A stretch of DNA of 64,000 nt from positions 186,001 to 250,000 of the forward strand of contig NZ_JAODIY010000013.1 of NCBI RefSeq assembly GCF_026586665.1, in the 5' to 3' direction. Origin of the DNA: Halovenus rubra. GTDB taxonomy: Archaea; Halobacteriota; Halobacteria; Halobacteriales; Haloarculaceae. The notes beneath the pieces are model-generated. The model searched no databases, was not told the origin of the DNA, and saw only the letters and a list, made by a program, of their open reading frames with translations. Positions 52,022-61,700 of this stretch are shown in pieces; position 1 is the stretch's first letter; every line of letters begins with the position of its first letter. The position numbers were made by a program, and so were the translations under genes.

Positions 52022-52384
52022 CTACGCATCGTATTTCTGTAATTCTACGATAAAAACACTGCCTTCTGGGTCGCTTTCGGTAAGTTTGATCGATCCGTGG
52101 TACATTTCAACGAGTGTATCGACGAGAGAGAGAGTCCGATTCCCGAACCAGAGCTTTCAATGCCCATTTCGCCTCGGCCGAAGATTTTCTTCTTTCTGAC
52201 TGTCTGGAATTCCTGGCCCGTTATTGGCAACTTGGATAGTGACCACGTCCTCGTTTTCCTTAATTCGGACTGCCACCTCCGATTCTGTTTTGTCGTTGTG
52301 GACGACCATGTCAGGGTATCGGAAATCGCTTCGCTGGCAGTTGGTTCAACAGAGTCATCGACCAGAGTAAGCCCGAAACGTGTG
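52022..52384 (-). pseudogene. Frameshifted C-terminal tail of a histidine kinase
   Basis: Read on the minus strand, three pieces of an HATPase_c domain follow one another in different frames: an N-box-like DMVVHNDKTESEVAV with NNGPGIPDSQ; then KIFGRGEMGIESSGSGIGL; then VDTLVEMYHGSIKLTESDPE, ending at TAG (52024-52022). At least two frameshifts are needed to join them. It sits directly behind the intact kinase gene at 52385, which carries a similar domain, so it may be the remains of a further copy. Confidence 0.8.
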
Positions 52385-54262
52385 TCAGATCCAGCCATTG
52401 GCGGTGGGCAGTTTGACCACGAACACAGCACCTCCGCAGTTCTCATGCTCCCGTCCAGATTGGTGCTGTTCTCTGTCCTTGACCCAGACCTCTCCCCCAT
52501 AGCTCTGCGTGAGTTGATTGACCAGATAGAGGCCGATACCAGTTCCCTCACTTTCCATTCCGCGCTCACCTTTTCCAAATATTTTGTCTTTCTGCTCGTC
52601 TGGAACGCCGGGTCCGTTATCGAGAACACACAACTGGGCAAACTCATCATCCTGCTCAAGTTGTACTGTCACCGTCATCTCACCGCGGTTGTGCTGGACA
52701 GCGTTGTTTAGGAGGTTCCGAACCACAGACGACAACGTTCCGTTGGCTGAAACCACAGTATCGGTGAGTGACCCGTCGACAGTCAATTCCGCTTCTGGAT
52801 ACCGTGACCGAGCACTCTCTAGCTCGCTTCGTACAATCTCGTCCAGATGAACCGGATTGGTTTTGAGTTCTCCCTGCGTGAGTGTCTGGATTAGCGCTCC
52901 GCTGTTCTCAGTCAGTTCCTGAATGTGCTTGTTGGTCTGTTTTATTCGTCGCACTGTCTCCTGGTGGTCTTCTGACAGCTCGTTCTGGATTTCCTCGGTC
53001 CACAACTGTATCGTCTGCGTGTCGTTCTGGATGTCGTGTCTGAGGATGCGATTGAGAACTTCGAGTTTCTCGCTGAGGTTCTGTAGTTCCTGTTCACGCT
53101 GTTTTCGTTCGGTAATGTTCCGGATTATACCAGTGGTGCCTTCGAAGCGCTCGCCATCGTCGTCCCACAGCAGCGTCAAGTGGTCTTCGGCCGGAAATTC
53201 GCTGCCATCGCTCCGTTGTATATCCAATTCAAGAGTTACTTCGGCGTCTTCATGCTCGTCAAAGATCATTGACCGGACTGTTGACTCGGCCCGCTCAACC
53301 ACTTCGTCGGACTTGATATAGCTCGTGTGCTCCCCGAGTAGCTCTTCGGTATCGTACCCTGTGAGTTCGGTCATTGCGTCGTTCACAAGCTCAAAGTGGC
53401 CCGTTTCATCGAGAACATAGACACCGTCATCGACAGTCTGGATGATCTTCCGATGGCGTTCCAGTTCTTGTTCGCGCTCTTTTCGTTCGGTGATGTCCTG
53501 CATGGTGCCGTTTGCGCCGACCATTTCTCCGTCCTCGTAGAGGGGATCACCGATTGTCCGAACCCAGCGAATGTCGTCGTCGGGTACGTCGATGCGCAAC
53601 TCTAGGTCGTACGGTTCTCCCTCTGTGATGAGACGGTCGAACGCCTCTCTGATCGTGTTCTGATCTTCTGGGTGATAAAAACCGAATCCATCTTCGCCTA
53701 TCGGGTCCGCGTTCTGTGACAGTCCGTGTATCCGGTACATTTCATCAGTCCACTGCTGTGTGTCTGTCCGAAAGTTGATTTTCCAGCCACCGATAGCTGC
53801 GACTTCCTGGGTCTGTTTCAGAAACTCTCTGTTACGTTCGAGTTCACGCTGTCGCTCCCAGCGCTCGACGGCGTACCGGACTGCCCTGATCAGATTCCGT
53901 TCGTTCAATGACTGTTTGTTCAGGTAATCTTGGGCTCCCCTATTGAGTATCTCGACGGCAGCTTGGTCGTCGTCGAGATTAGTCAACACCACGATCGGGA
54001 CATCAGGAAAGCATTCGCGCGCCCGATTGTACGTCTCTGTCCCCTCTGATTCTGGGAGCCCCAAGTCTAACAAAAGCAGATCTATTGCATTATCAGCCAG
54101 AATTGTCACGCCCGCATCGAGTGATTCGGCGTGATGGAAGTTCACGCTATCGGGCAGGAGAGACGAGGAGCTTTCGGTCAGGTGCCTCCGAATTAACCGT
54201 TCGTCGTTTGGGTTGTCCTCCACGAGGAGAACACGCAACGGTGATTCCAGGGACGTTTTCAT
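52385..54262 (-). CDS. Receiver-PAS-PAS histidine kinase
   Basis: The start is taken as ATG 54262 (MKTSLESPL); a GTG at 54271 overlaps the upstream stop and is possible. About 625 residues. A receiver domain (residues 1-130) with VLLVEDNPND and acceptor Asp in LLLLDLGLPE is followed by two PAS domains, a HisKA-like segment with His in ILRHDIQNDTQTI and HATPase_c with NGPGVPDEQ and SEGTGIGLYLVN. It is the third member of the second kinase/regulator module. The upstream receiver gene ends inside its start region. Remnant kinase sequence follows its stop. Confidence 0.9.
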   Translation of the reverse strand: MKTSLESPLRVLLVEDNPNDERLIRRHLTESSSSLLPDSVNFHHAESLDAGVTILADNAIDLLLLDLGLPESEGTETYNRARECFPDVPIVVLTNLDDDQAAVEILNRGAQDYLNKQSLNERNLIRAVRYAVERWERQRELERNREFLKQTQEVAAIGGWKINFRTDTQQWTDEMYRIHGLSQNADPIGEDGFGFYHPEDQNTIREAFDRLITEGEPYDLELRIDVPDDDIRWVRTIGDPLYEDGEMVGANGTMQDITERKEREQELERHRKIIQTVDDGVYVLDETGHFELVNDAMTELTGYDTEELLGEHTSYIKSDEVVERAESTVRSMIFDEHEDAEVTLELDIQRSDGSEFPAEDHLTLLWDDDGERFEGTTGIIRNITERKQREQELQNLSEKLEVLNRILRHDIQNDTQTIQLWTEEIQNELSEDHQETVRRIKQTNKHIQELTENSGALIQTLTQGELKTNPVHLDEIVRSELESARSRYPEAELTVDGSLTDTVVSANGTLSSVVRNLLNNAVQHNRGEMTVTVQLEQDDEFAQLCVLDNGPGVPDEQKDKIFGKGERGMESEGTGIGLYLVNQLTQSYGGEVWVKDREQHQSGREHENCGGAVFVVKLPTANGWI

Positions 54263-54267
54263 ACAAC

Positions 54268-54723
54268 TCACTCCTCGTTCGGTAGTTTCACAACTCTGAA
54301 CCAGAACGACTCCACCTCACGTACTGTTTCTTGGAAATCTTTGTACCCCACTGGCTTGGTCATGTATGCATTCGCGTTGTGTCTGTAGGACTCGATTATG
54401 TCCCGTTCTGCTTCTGAGGAGGTCAGGACGATAACGGGTATCGGCGACAGTTCGGGGTCGTCTTCGAGGTCCTCAAGAACTTCCTTGCCGTCTTTCTGTG
54501 GCATCTCCAGATCCAACAGGATGATGTCTGGTCGTGGTTTGTCCGCGTATTCGCCCTCCTGACGGAGGAATTCCATCGCCTCGATTCCGTTATTGACGAC
54601 GTGGAGATGGTTGACAAACTTGCCTTTATCGAACGCCCGTCGGGTCATCTCTACGTCGTTTGGGTTGTCTTCTGCAAGCAGTATCTCGACTGGCTCCTCG
54701 TTCTCAGCGGCTGTGTTACTCAT
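54268..54723 (-). CDS. Stand-alone receiver (Rcp1-like response regulator)
   Basis: This 151-residue receiver domain has ILLAEDNPNDVEM, phospho-acceptor Asp in IILLDLEMPQKDG, Thr/Ser in VIVLTSSEAERD and Lys in AYMTKPVGY. It lacks an output domain, like the cyanobacterial phytochrome partner Rcp1. It likely shuttles phosphate between the kinase upstream (14-nt spacing) and the hybrid kinase downstream (overlapping). Its sister is at 58323-58763. Confidence 0.93.
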   Translation of the reverse strand: MSNTAAENEEPVEILLAEDNPNDVEMTRRAFDKGKFVNHLHVVNNGIEAMEFLRQEGEYADKPRPDIILLDLEMPQKDGKEVLEDLEDDPELSPIPVIVLTSSEAERDIIESYRHNANAYMTKPVGYKDFQETVREVESFWFRVVKLPNEE

Positions 54724-54737
54724 TGGTTACTATGTGA

Positions 54738-56087
54738 TTAAGTTGCATCTTCTTTGTCTTTACTGATGGTGAAAACGAATGTTGCACCGTCGTCAAGTTC
54801 GGATTCCACCCAGATTTCGCCACCGTGACGCCGGACAATATTGTCACAGATGGCGAGGCCGAGTCCCTTCGCCTGACTCTGGGTCTGGTACTGTTCTCCA
54901 CTCTTGAAGATGCGGAATATTTTCTCTTGCCGGCTCTCTGCGATTCCAGGGCCGTCGTCTTCGACCTCGAACCTGTACTGGTTTGGTTCCTCGCTTCCCC
55001 GTATCTCGATGGTAGCAGGGTCCTCTCCAGAGTGTTCGAGCGCGTTCTTGACGAGATTCTGAAACACCTGATGCAACTGGTTACCGTCTGCCTCGACGGT
55101 AGGAAGGTCTCCAGTCTCGACTGTCCCATCGTGTTCGTCAAGCATGATTTCGAGGTCGGCTACGGTGTCAGCGATCACCTCCTCGGTCTCCACCGGTTCG
55201 AACTCACCACCGCGCGTCGTTACTCGAGAGTAATCCAGCAGGCCGTTTATCATCGACTGCATTCGTTCGCTCCCGGTCACGACAACGTCGATGAACCGCT
55301 GTGCCTCTTCATCTAGGTCCTCGGCGTAATCCTCCGCGAGTATCTCTGTATAGTTGGAAATAGTCCGGAGTGGCTCCTGGAGGTCGTGAGAAGCGACATA
55401 CGCGAACTGTTCGAGTCGTTCGTTCGATTCCCTGAGTTGCGATTCACGCGTTTTCTGTTCAGTAATATCCTGAAAGGTCCCGCGGACACCAACGATTTCA
55501 CCGTCTTCGTATCTGGGTTCGCCTCGCGCTCGCGTCCAGCGGACTTCGCCGTCTGGCCTGACGATGCGGACTTCCTCGTCGTACGGTTCGCCTTCAGTCG
55601 TCGCTTGCTCGACCGCGTCTTGCATCGTTGCCCGGTCCTCAGGGTGATACAGGTCGATAGCCTCCTCGACAGTTGGCTCGAAGTCGGTGTCGACGCCGTG
55701 AATTCGGTAGACTTCTTTTGTCCACCGGAGTGAGTCCGATCGCAAATCAACCTCCCACCCGCCGACATCGGCGACTTCTTGTGTTTCCTTGAGAAAACGG
55801 CTGGTCCGTTCAAGATCAAGCTGAGCCTGTTTTGATTCCGTGATATGTTGTTGGAATCCAGCAAAATGCGTTACTTCGCCATCTTCAGTGGTGACCGGTG
55901 AAATGGAAACACGATTCCAGAATTGGCTACCGTCTTTACGATAGTTGCGGAGCTCAACGGTCACAGAATTAACAGAATCAACGGCGTTTCGCATCGCGGC
56001 GACTGCTTTTTCACTCGTGTCGCTTCCCTGGAGGAATCGACAATTGCGGCCGAGTGCTTCATCTTTGGTATAGCCCGTCATTTCCAC
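54738..56087 (-). CDS. LOV/PAS histidine kinase, downstream part after an in-frame TGA
   Basis: Read from a GTG at 56087 this part has 449 residues, but it starts in the middle of a LOV domain, whose first strand KAPIGITISDPQQDDN lies upstream. The LOV core has GRNCRFLQG, with the photoactive Cys, and NYRKDGSQFWN and HFAGFQQH near its end. A PAS domain, HisKA (SHDLQEPLRTISN) and HATPase_c (DGPGIAES) follow. The frame is the same as that of 56172-56912, separated only by the TGA at 56174-56172. The kinase core is intact. It is either a pseudogene half or needs reading through. Blue light is the family cue. Confidence 0.75.
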   Translation of the reverse strand: MEMTGYTKDEALGRNCRFLQGSDTSEKAVAAMRNAVDSVNSVTVELRNYRKDGSQFWNRVSISPVTTEDGEVTHFAGFQQHITESKQAQLDLERTSRFLKETQEVADVGGWEVDLRSDSLRWTKEVYRIHGVDTDFEPTVEEAIDLYHPEDRATMQDAVEQATTEGEPYDEEVRIVRPDGEVRWTRARGEPRYEDGEIVGVRGTFQDITEQKTRESQLRESNERLEQFAYVASHDLQEPLRTISNYTEILAEDYAEDLDEEAQRFIDVVVTGSERMQSMINGLLDYSRVTTRGGEFEPVETEEVIADTVADLEIMLDEHDGTVETGDLPTVEADGNQLHQVFQNLVKNALEHSGEDPATIEIRGSEEPNQYRFEVEDDGPGIAESRQEKIFRIFKSGEQYQTQSQAKGLGLAICDNIVRRHGGEIWVESELDDGATFVFTISKDKEDAT

Positions 56088-56171
56088 ATATTCCTCATTG
56101 ACATAGATGAGTGGATTGTCGTCCTGTTGTGGATCAGAAATCGTGATTCCAATTGGGGCTTTCTCAATTGC

Positions 56172-56912
56172 TCATGTTTTGTACTCAAGTTCCTGCTCTC
56201 GGTCTTTGCGTGCAGAGATATCTTCGATTATTCCAATGACATACTTTTCATCCTCAATTTCTATAACTTCGGCCGTCGCTGATCCCCAAAACGTCTCCTC
56301 TTGGAACGTTGTGAATTGGGCTTCGTATTGTTCGACCGACCCCGAGTGCTGTAGTTGATCAATGAACTGTTCCCATTCATCTGAGTTTGCATAGAGGTCG
56401 CTCGGAGAGAGCTCCTGAAACGCAGACTTAGATTCCGCATTAAACATCTCTACTGCGGCCTGGTTGATGAAATCGAACCGCCCATCCTCGCCTAGTGTAT
56501 TAATCCCAACGGTCACTGGGAGCGATTCGATTACCTGTTCATACTTTTGAAGTTCTTGTTCTCGGTCTTTGCGTTCACTAATATCCGTGAAAATAATCGA
56601 GTATCCATCCTCATCAGGATAAATCCGAACTTCGAACCACCGATCAATTTCCTCATTGTATCGCTCGAATATTTGCTGTTGACCGGTCTCAGTTGCTTCC
56701 TGAAGTTTGGTTTCTGCAATGGAATTTTGACCTTTAGGAAACGCATCCCAAATATATTCTCCAAGAACAGTCTCTTCAGTCGTATCGAGCAATTGCTCCG
56801 CCCGGGGGTTGATATACGTGTATTCTAAGTCGGCGTTCAGACTGACAACCCCATCGGAAACACGCTCAAGCGCCTTGCTACGGCGTTTCTCTTTTTGGCT
56901 TCCCCCCTCCAT
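56172..56912 (-). CDS. PAS-PAS protein, upstream part of a TGA-interrupted kinase
   Basis: ATG 56912 (MEGGSQKEKRRSK) gives 246 residues to the TGA at 56174-56172; the GTG start at 56960 is less likely. Two PAS domains (about 10-115 and 120-235), with the tails TDISERKDREQ and EDISARKDREQ, precede the stop. The last residues, QELEYKT, run in frame into AIEKAPIGITIS, the start of the LOV domain. On its own it would be a sensor without any output. Confidence 0.7.
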   Translation of the reverse strand: MEGGSQKEKRRSKALERVSDGVVSLNADLEYTYINPRAEQLLDTTEETVLGEYIWDAFPKGQNSIAETKLQEATETGQQQIFERYNEEIDRWFEVRIYPDEDGYSIIFTDISERKDREQELQKYEQVIESLPVTVGINTLGEDGRFDFINQAAVEMFNAESKSAFQELSPSDLYANSDEWEQFIDQLQHSGSVEQYEAQFTTFQEETFWGSATAEVIEIEDEKYVIGIIEDISARKDREQELEYKT

Positions 56913-57230
56913 TGATAATCTATCATGTGTGTAAGTCTGTGACGTAGAAAAAACCCACACTCCAGTCTACGACTTGATTTGTCTGTCCGGTAAGACAAGT
57001 TGCACCACAAAGACAGTTAACATCAAACAGTCTGTTGGAATAAGGAATGTAACCGAAATATCCGGAGTAAAAGTGTAATAAGCAATATTTCCGTAGTCTG
57101 GCTGTTCTCACGTTCGCTGGCTCTGGTGAATCGCCGTACGTGAGTTACCTTTGGTGGGTGATAGCTTGTTTGATGTTGTAGACGGGACAGATCAAGACAG
57201 AGACACTGCTGACCCAACTGCCCACAGGTA

Positions 57231-58322
57231 TCAGGCCGCGTCGAGTTCGAGTACGAACCGGGCCCCCTCTGGGTCGTTGTCCTCGACGTGTACCGCTCCC
57301 CCGTAGGTATCGACCATCAGGTCGACGAAAAACAGTCCGAACCCTGTCCCAGACGAGGATTCACCAGACTCGCCGCGGTTGAAGATTGCTTCCTTGCGTT
57401 CCTTGGGAATCCCGGGACCGTCGTCGGCAACGACGATTTCGACGGTGTCTCCCTGACGCTCAGCAGCAATCTCAACCGAAACTGGGTCAGGCTTCGTGTG
57501 TTCGACGGCGTTGACCAAGAGATTCCGGAGCACATCTAACAGGAGGTCATCAGCAAGTACCTGTATGTCCGAAGCACAGTCTATCGACACAGATACGCCA
57601 TTGCGCATCGCCTCAGCCTCATCGACCAGTTCCGTGACGATATCGGCGACGACAACCTTGTGGATGTCCGGTGTCTCCTCTTCGGTGAGGGTATCCAGCA
57701 CGTTCCTGACCTTCTGAGTCAGATCGACTATATTTTCGCTCCAGTTGAGGACAGTCTCCGCATTTTCACCGTGCTCGCCCTCCAAGTCATCCGCAAGCAT
57801 TCTAGAGTGGACCTGGATCACTTCCATCCCATTCAGCAGGTCGTGACGAAGAATATTATTAAAGAACTCCATTTGGTCGCGCTGGCGGCGAACTTGGCGC
57901 TCGTTTCGTTTCCGCTCGATAGCGTGACGCATCGTCCGAACGATTGTCTTCGGTGTCGTATCGCTTTTAACGAGGTAGTCCTGCGCGCCCGATTGGATGG
58001 CCTCGAGAGCGACTTCATTGTCTTGCAACCCGGTCAGGATGATAACTGGGACATCAAATCCTTCCTCAGCAAAACGGTCGACTGTTTCAGTGCCATTAGA
58101 GTCTGGCAGCCCCAAGTCCAGAAAAACAGCGTCGAAGTTACTTCCCGAGCAGATATCGATAGCTTCAGCGAGTGAGTTGGCACGTGTCAGCTCGATTTCG
58201 TCGACGAAGGCGTATTCAACGCCTTGCTCAAGATCACGACGTACAAACAAGGCATCGTCGTCGTTATCCTCGACAAGGAGCACATCTGCTACCGACAGAT
58301 TGTGGCTCGGCGAACCAGACAT
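57231..58322 (-). CDS. Receiver-histidine kinase hybrid without PAS
   Basis: This 363-residue protein has a receiver domain (LLVEDNDDDALFVRRDL; acceptor Asp in AVFLDLGLPDSNG) at residues about 10-125. A histidine kinase core follows with His in ILRHDLLNGMEVI and HATPase_c with DDGPGIPKER and SSGTGFGLFFVD. Its ATG follows the receiver gene's TAG stop directly. It is the third gene of the first module and parallels 52385-54262, but lacks PAS domains. Confidence 0.92.
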   Translation of the reverse strand: MSGSPSHNLSVADVLLVEDNDDDALFVRRDLEQGVEYAFVDEIELTRANSLAEAIDICSGSNFDAVFLDLGLPDSNGTETVDRFAEEGFDVPVIILTGLQDNEVALEAIQSGAQDYLVKSDTTPKTIVRTMRHAIERKRNERQVRRQRDQMEFFNNILRHDLLNGMEVIQVHSRMLADDLEGEHGENAETVLNWSENIVDLTQKVRNVLDTLTEEETPDIHKVVVADIVTELVDEAEAMRNGVSVSIDCASDIQVLADDLLLDVLRNLLVNAVEHTKPDPVSVEIAAERQGDTVEIVVADDGPGIPKERKEAIFNRGESGESSSGTGFGLFFVDLMVDTYGGAVHVEDNDPEGARFVLELDAA

Positions 58323-58763
58323 CTATGTTGGAAGTTTCACAAAACTTACCCAAAAGTGCTCGATGCTGTCGACGACATTCAGAAATCCATCGAAGTCCAC
58401 GGGTTTTGTCAGATATGCGTTGGCATTCAGTTCGTAACTACGGACGACATCTTCTTCTGCCTCCGATGAGGTCAGCACCACAACGGGTATCGTCTTGAGG
58501 TCGTCGTCTGCACGCATTTTTTCGAGGACTTCGTCCCCGTCCATCTTCTGCAGGTTCAAATCCAACAGAACGATATCGGGCCGCGGAGCATCGGTGTACT
58601 CACCTTCCCGGCGGAGAAACTCCATCGCGTCTACCCCATCTCTGACGATATGGAGATTGTTTGTTACTTTCTGTTGTTCGAATGCTTTCTTCGTGAGGAA
58701 AACGTCGTCTTGGTCGTCTTCGACAAGGAGTATTTCGACCATCTGCGCGTTTGAATTGTTCAT
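58323..58763 (-). CDS. Stand-alone receiver (Rcp1-like response regulator)
   Basis: This 146-residue receiver domain has ILLVEDDQDDVFL, acceptor Asp in IVLLDLNLQKMDG, VVLTSSEAEED and Lys in AYLTKPVDFDG. There is no output domain. It lies 27 nt downstream of the large PAS kinase and abuts the receiver-kinase, so it probably links them. It is closely similar to 54268-54723 in length and motif order, for example VTNNLHIVRDG and FVNHLHVVNNG. Confidence 0.93.
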   Translation of the reverse strand: MNNSNAQMVEILLVEDDQDDVFLTKKAFEQQKVTNNLHIVRDGVDAMEFLRREGEYTDAPRPDIVLLDLNLQKMDGDEVLEKMRADDDLKTIPVVVLTSSEAEEDVVRSYELNANAYLTKPVDFDGFLNVVDSIEHFWVSFVKLPT

Positions 58764-58790
58764 GATAGTGTGTACTGCGCTGCCCCTGCT

Positions 58791-61700
58791 TCACCTAGTA
58801 TATCGTTTCGGAAGCGTAAAGTTAAATCTTGACCCGTTGGCGTCCGATTCGACCCAGATGTCTCCGTGGTGGCGGGAGACAATGCGCTCACAGATTGCCA
58901 GCCCGATCCCGGATTCGCCGCTGTCGTCTCCCTTATCGGTTGCTTGCTGGAATATCTCGAAGATGCGGTCCTGTTGTGCTTCGGGAACACCGGGTCCATT
59001 GTCGCTGACACTGAATTGCCAGGCGTCGCCGATATCCTTGCAGTGTATATCTACTTCTGGTGGACTTCCACCGTGATTAATCGCGTTTTTCACCAAGTTC
59101 TGAAACACTTGTCCAAGTTGATCTTTGTCGGCAGTGACTCTCGGGAGCGAGTCGTAGTCGATGTCGGTACCGGATTCGTCAATGAGGACACCAAGCCCGT
59201 CCAGCGTTTTTTCGACCACCTCTGTTGTGTCCACCTCGACGAACTCGCCGCCCTGGGATTCGACTCGGGAGTACTGCAGGAGAGCACTTATCATCGATGA
59301 CATCCGTGACGCGTTGTCTTCGGCGCGTTCGATGTAGAACTGCCCCTCTTGATCTATCTCGTCGTGATACTCTGATTCGAGAAGGGCCAGATAGCTAGTC
59401 ACGCTTCGGAGCGGTTCCTGCAGGTCGTGAGAGGCGATGTAGGCGAACTCTTGGAGGTTCTTGTTCGACTCTTCGAGTTTGTCCTTGTAGGTTTCGAGCG
59501 CTTGCTCGCGCGTTGCCCGCTCGAAAGCAGCCTCGGCGTTGCTGGCGATAATCGAGATGAGGTCCTCATCTGTGGAATCGAAGCTATCGGGTTGCATGCT
59601 AGCTACGATCAGCATCCCAAACTTGCCAATCGGAACCATCACGCACCCCCGTAGTGGTTCCCCTGGTGCACCGGCTTCATCAAGTAACTGGTAATTCTCG
59701 ACCAGTTTCGACTCGCCGCTCCGGAACACAGCCATCTCCTCTGTTCCGGACGGGATCGCCGGGAGGCTGTCGAGCGCATCACCACCTGTCTGTTCCAGTA
59801 CCTGTCCTGTCGCTGCCCACGGAACTAGCTTGTCACTGTCGTCATCGTACCTCGAAACCGCGACCAGCGGTACGCCAAGTGACTCATTAGCGATATCAAC
59901 GACAGACTCCGCTACTTCCTCGGTCGTTTTCGCATAGGAGAGTTTTTCGAGCGCCTCGTTGATCATCTCCAATTGCCGTTCTCTCCGCTTCTGGCCGGTA
60001 ATGTCGGTAACGATTCCGACCATCTTTTGTGGACCGTCTCCTTCCACGACTTCACCACTTGCATAGCCCCAGCGTTGTTCGCCGTCGTCGCGCTGAATGC
60101 GGTACTCCGTTTCGTATAGCTCGTCGTTCTCGGCAGCCGTCTCGAGCGCCCTCTCGACGCCAGGCCGATCTTCCGGATGCACGCGTTTGGCGAACGCCTC
60201 AAGCGTTCCCTCGAACGTTCCCGGTTCCAGACCGAACAACTGCTTCATCGATTCGGTCCAGGTTAACTCGTCAGTCTCTATATTCCACTCCCAAACACCA
60301 GTCTCGGTTCCCGCCAGAGCGAGGTCTAGCCGGTGTTTGGCTTCACGTAGTTCGCGTTCACGCTCCCTGCGTTCGGTGATATCCCGAGACGAAGCGACGA
60401 CAGAAACGACCTCGCCGTCGTCGTCACGCACCGGCCGGAACGACCCACTGACAATAATTCGTTCGCCGTCACCGAGGGAATGTTCCGACTCGAACTCAAC
60501 GTACTCACCAGCAACCGCCCGGTCAATCCACTGTTCAACGTCGTTCTGGAGGGCAGTATCGTGGTTCCACCATGGCGTCTCCGAGAAGAGTATTCCCTCG
60601 ATTTGTTCACGAGTTGCTGGCACGGAGTCGACTGCCGTTTTGTTTACTCGCTGGACGACCCCCTCAGTGTCGAGAACGCCGACCAACATCTGCGGATCGT
60701 TAAATACGGCACCGAACTGCCGCTCACTACGCTTCACGTCGAGTTCTGCCTGCTTCCGGTCATCGATATCGATATGGATGCCGGCAGCCCTCGTAGGCTC
60801 TCCGTCGTCGTCCCGTTCGACGACCTGGCCGGTAGTCCAGACCCACTTCCAGTTCCCTGATTTCGTCTGCATCCGAATCTCACTCTCGTAAAACTCCGAC
60901 TCGCCTCTCATATGAGCCTCCAGTGCCGCAGTCGCTGTCTCCAGATCTGTGGGGTGGACGAGCTGTTCCCATATCTGGAAATCAAACTCTAACTCGTCTC
61001 TGCGATATCCAAGCATCGATGCCCACGCTTCGTTGAAAATCACCTCATCTGTCTCAATATCCCAGTCCCAGACTCCAATTCCGGCACCATCGACGGCAAG
61101 GTCGAGTCGCTCCTGCAGTTTCTTTAGACGCTGCTCGCGCTCTTTGCGCTCGGTGATGTCTCGGGCGTGACTGAGAAATCTGTCTTTTTCATCTGTTTCC
61201 AGTGGCGTGACGCGGACATCAACTGGATACGTGCTGCCGTCCGAACACTGATGGCGACCCTCAATCTCAATCGTCTGTCCGTTGGATTTGACCTTCGAGA
61301 GGAGTTCCTGTGCGTCGTCTTGGTCGACATTTGCGTCGATCTCTGCGGCCTCCATCTCCAGAAGTTCCGCACGGGAGTAGCCCAGCTTCTCTGCTGCCTT
61401 TTCGTTTACATCTGTGAACTTCCCAAACTCATCCTGGACGAACATCGGATCGGGTGCCTCGTCGAAGAACTGCTCGTCCCATTCTGGTTCCGGCTCACTC
61501 CGCTCGGTTTTCTCTCCCGCAACGATAACTGCACCTGTGGCGGTTCCTGTCTCACAGGGCGAAAAGCGATATTCTCTGGTGGCCGTCCCAGTCTGAAGCG
61601 AAACATCGAGTTCAACTTTCACCGGGAATTCTGTTTTTGCGGTCTCGTTGTAGACTGTCTCCAATGCCTGCTCAAATTTTGTAGGACCCTCGTCATCGGT

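Noticed and set aside
56172-56174. TGA as selenocysteine codon
   Set aside because: The position is a linker between PAS domains, no downstream structured element was recognised, and selenocysteine is not known in haloarchaea.
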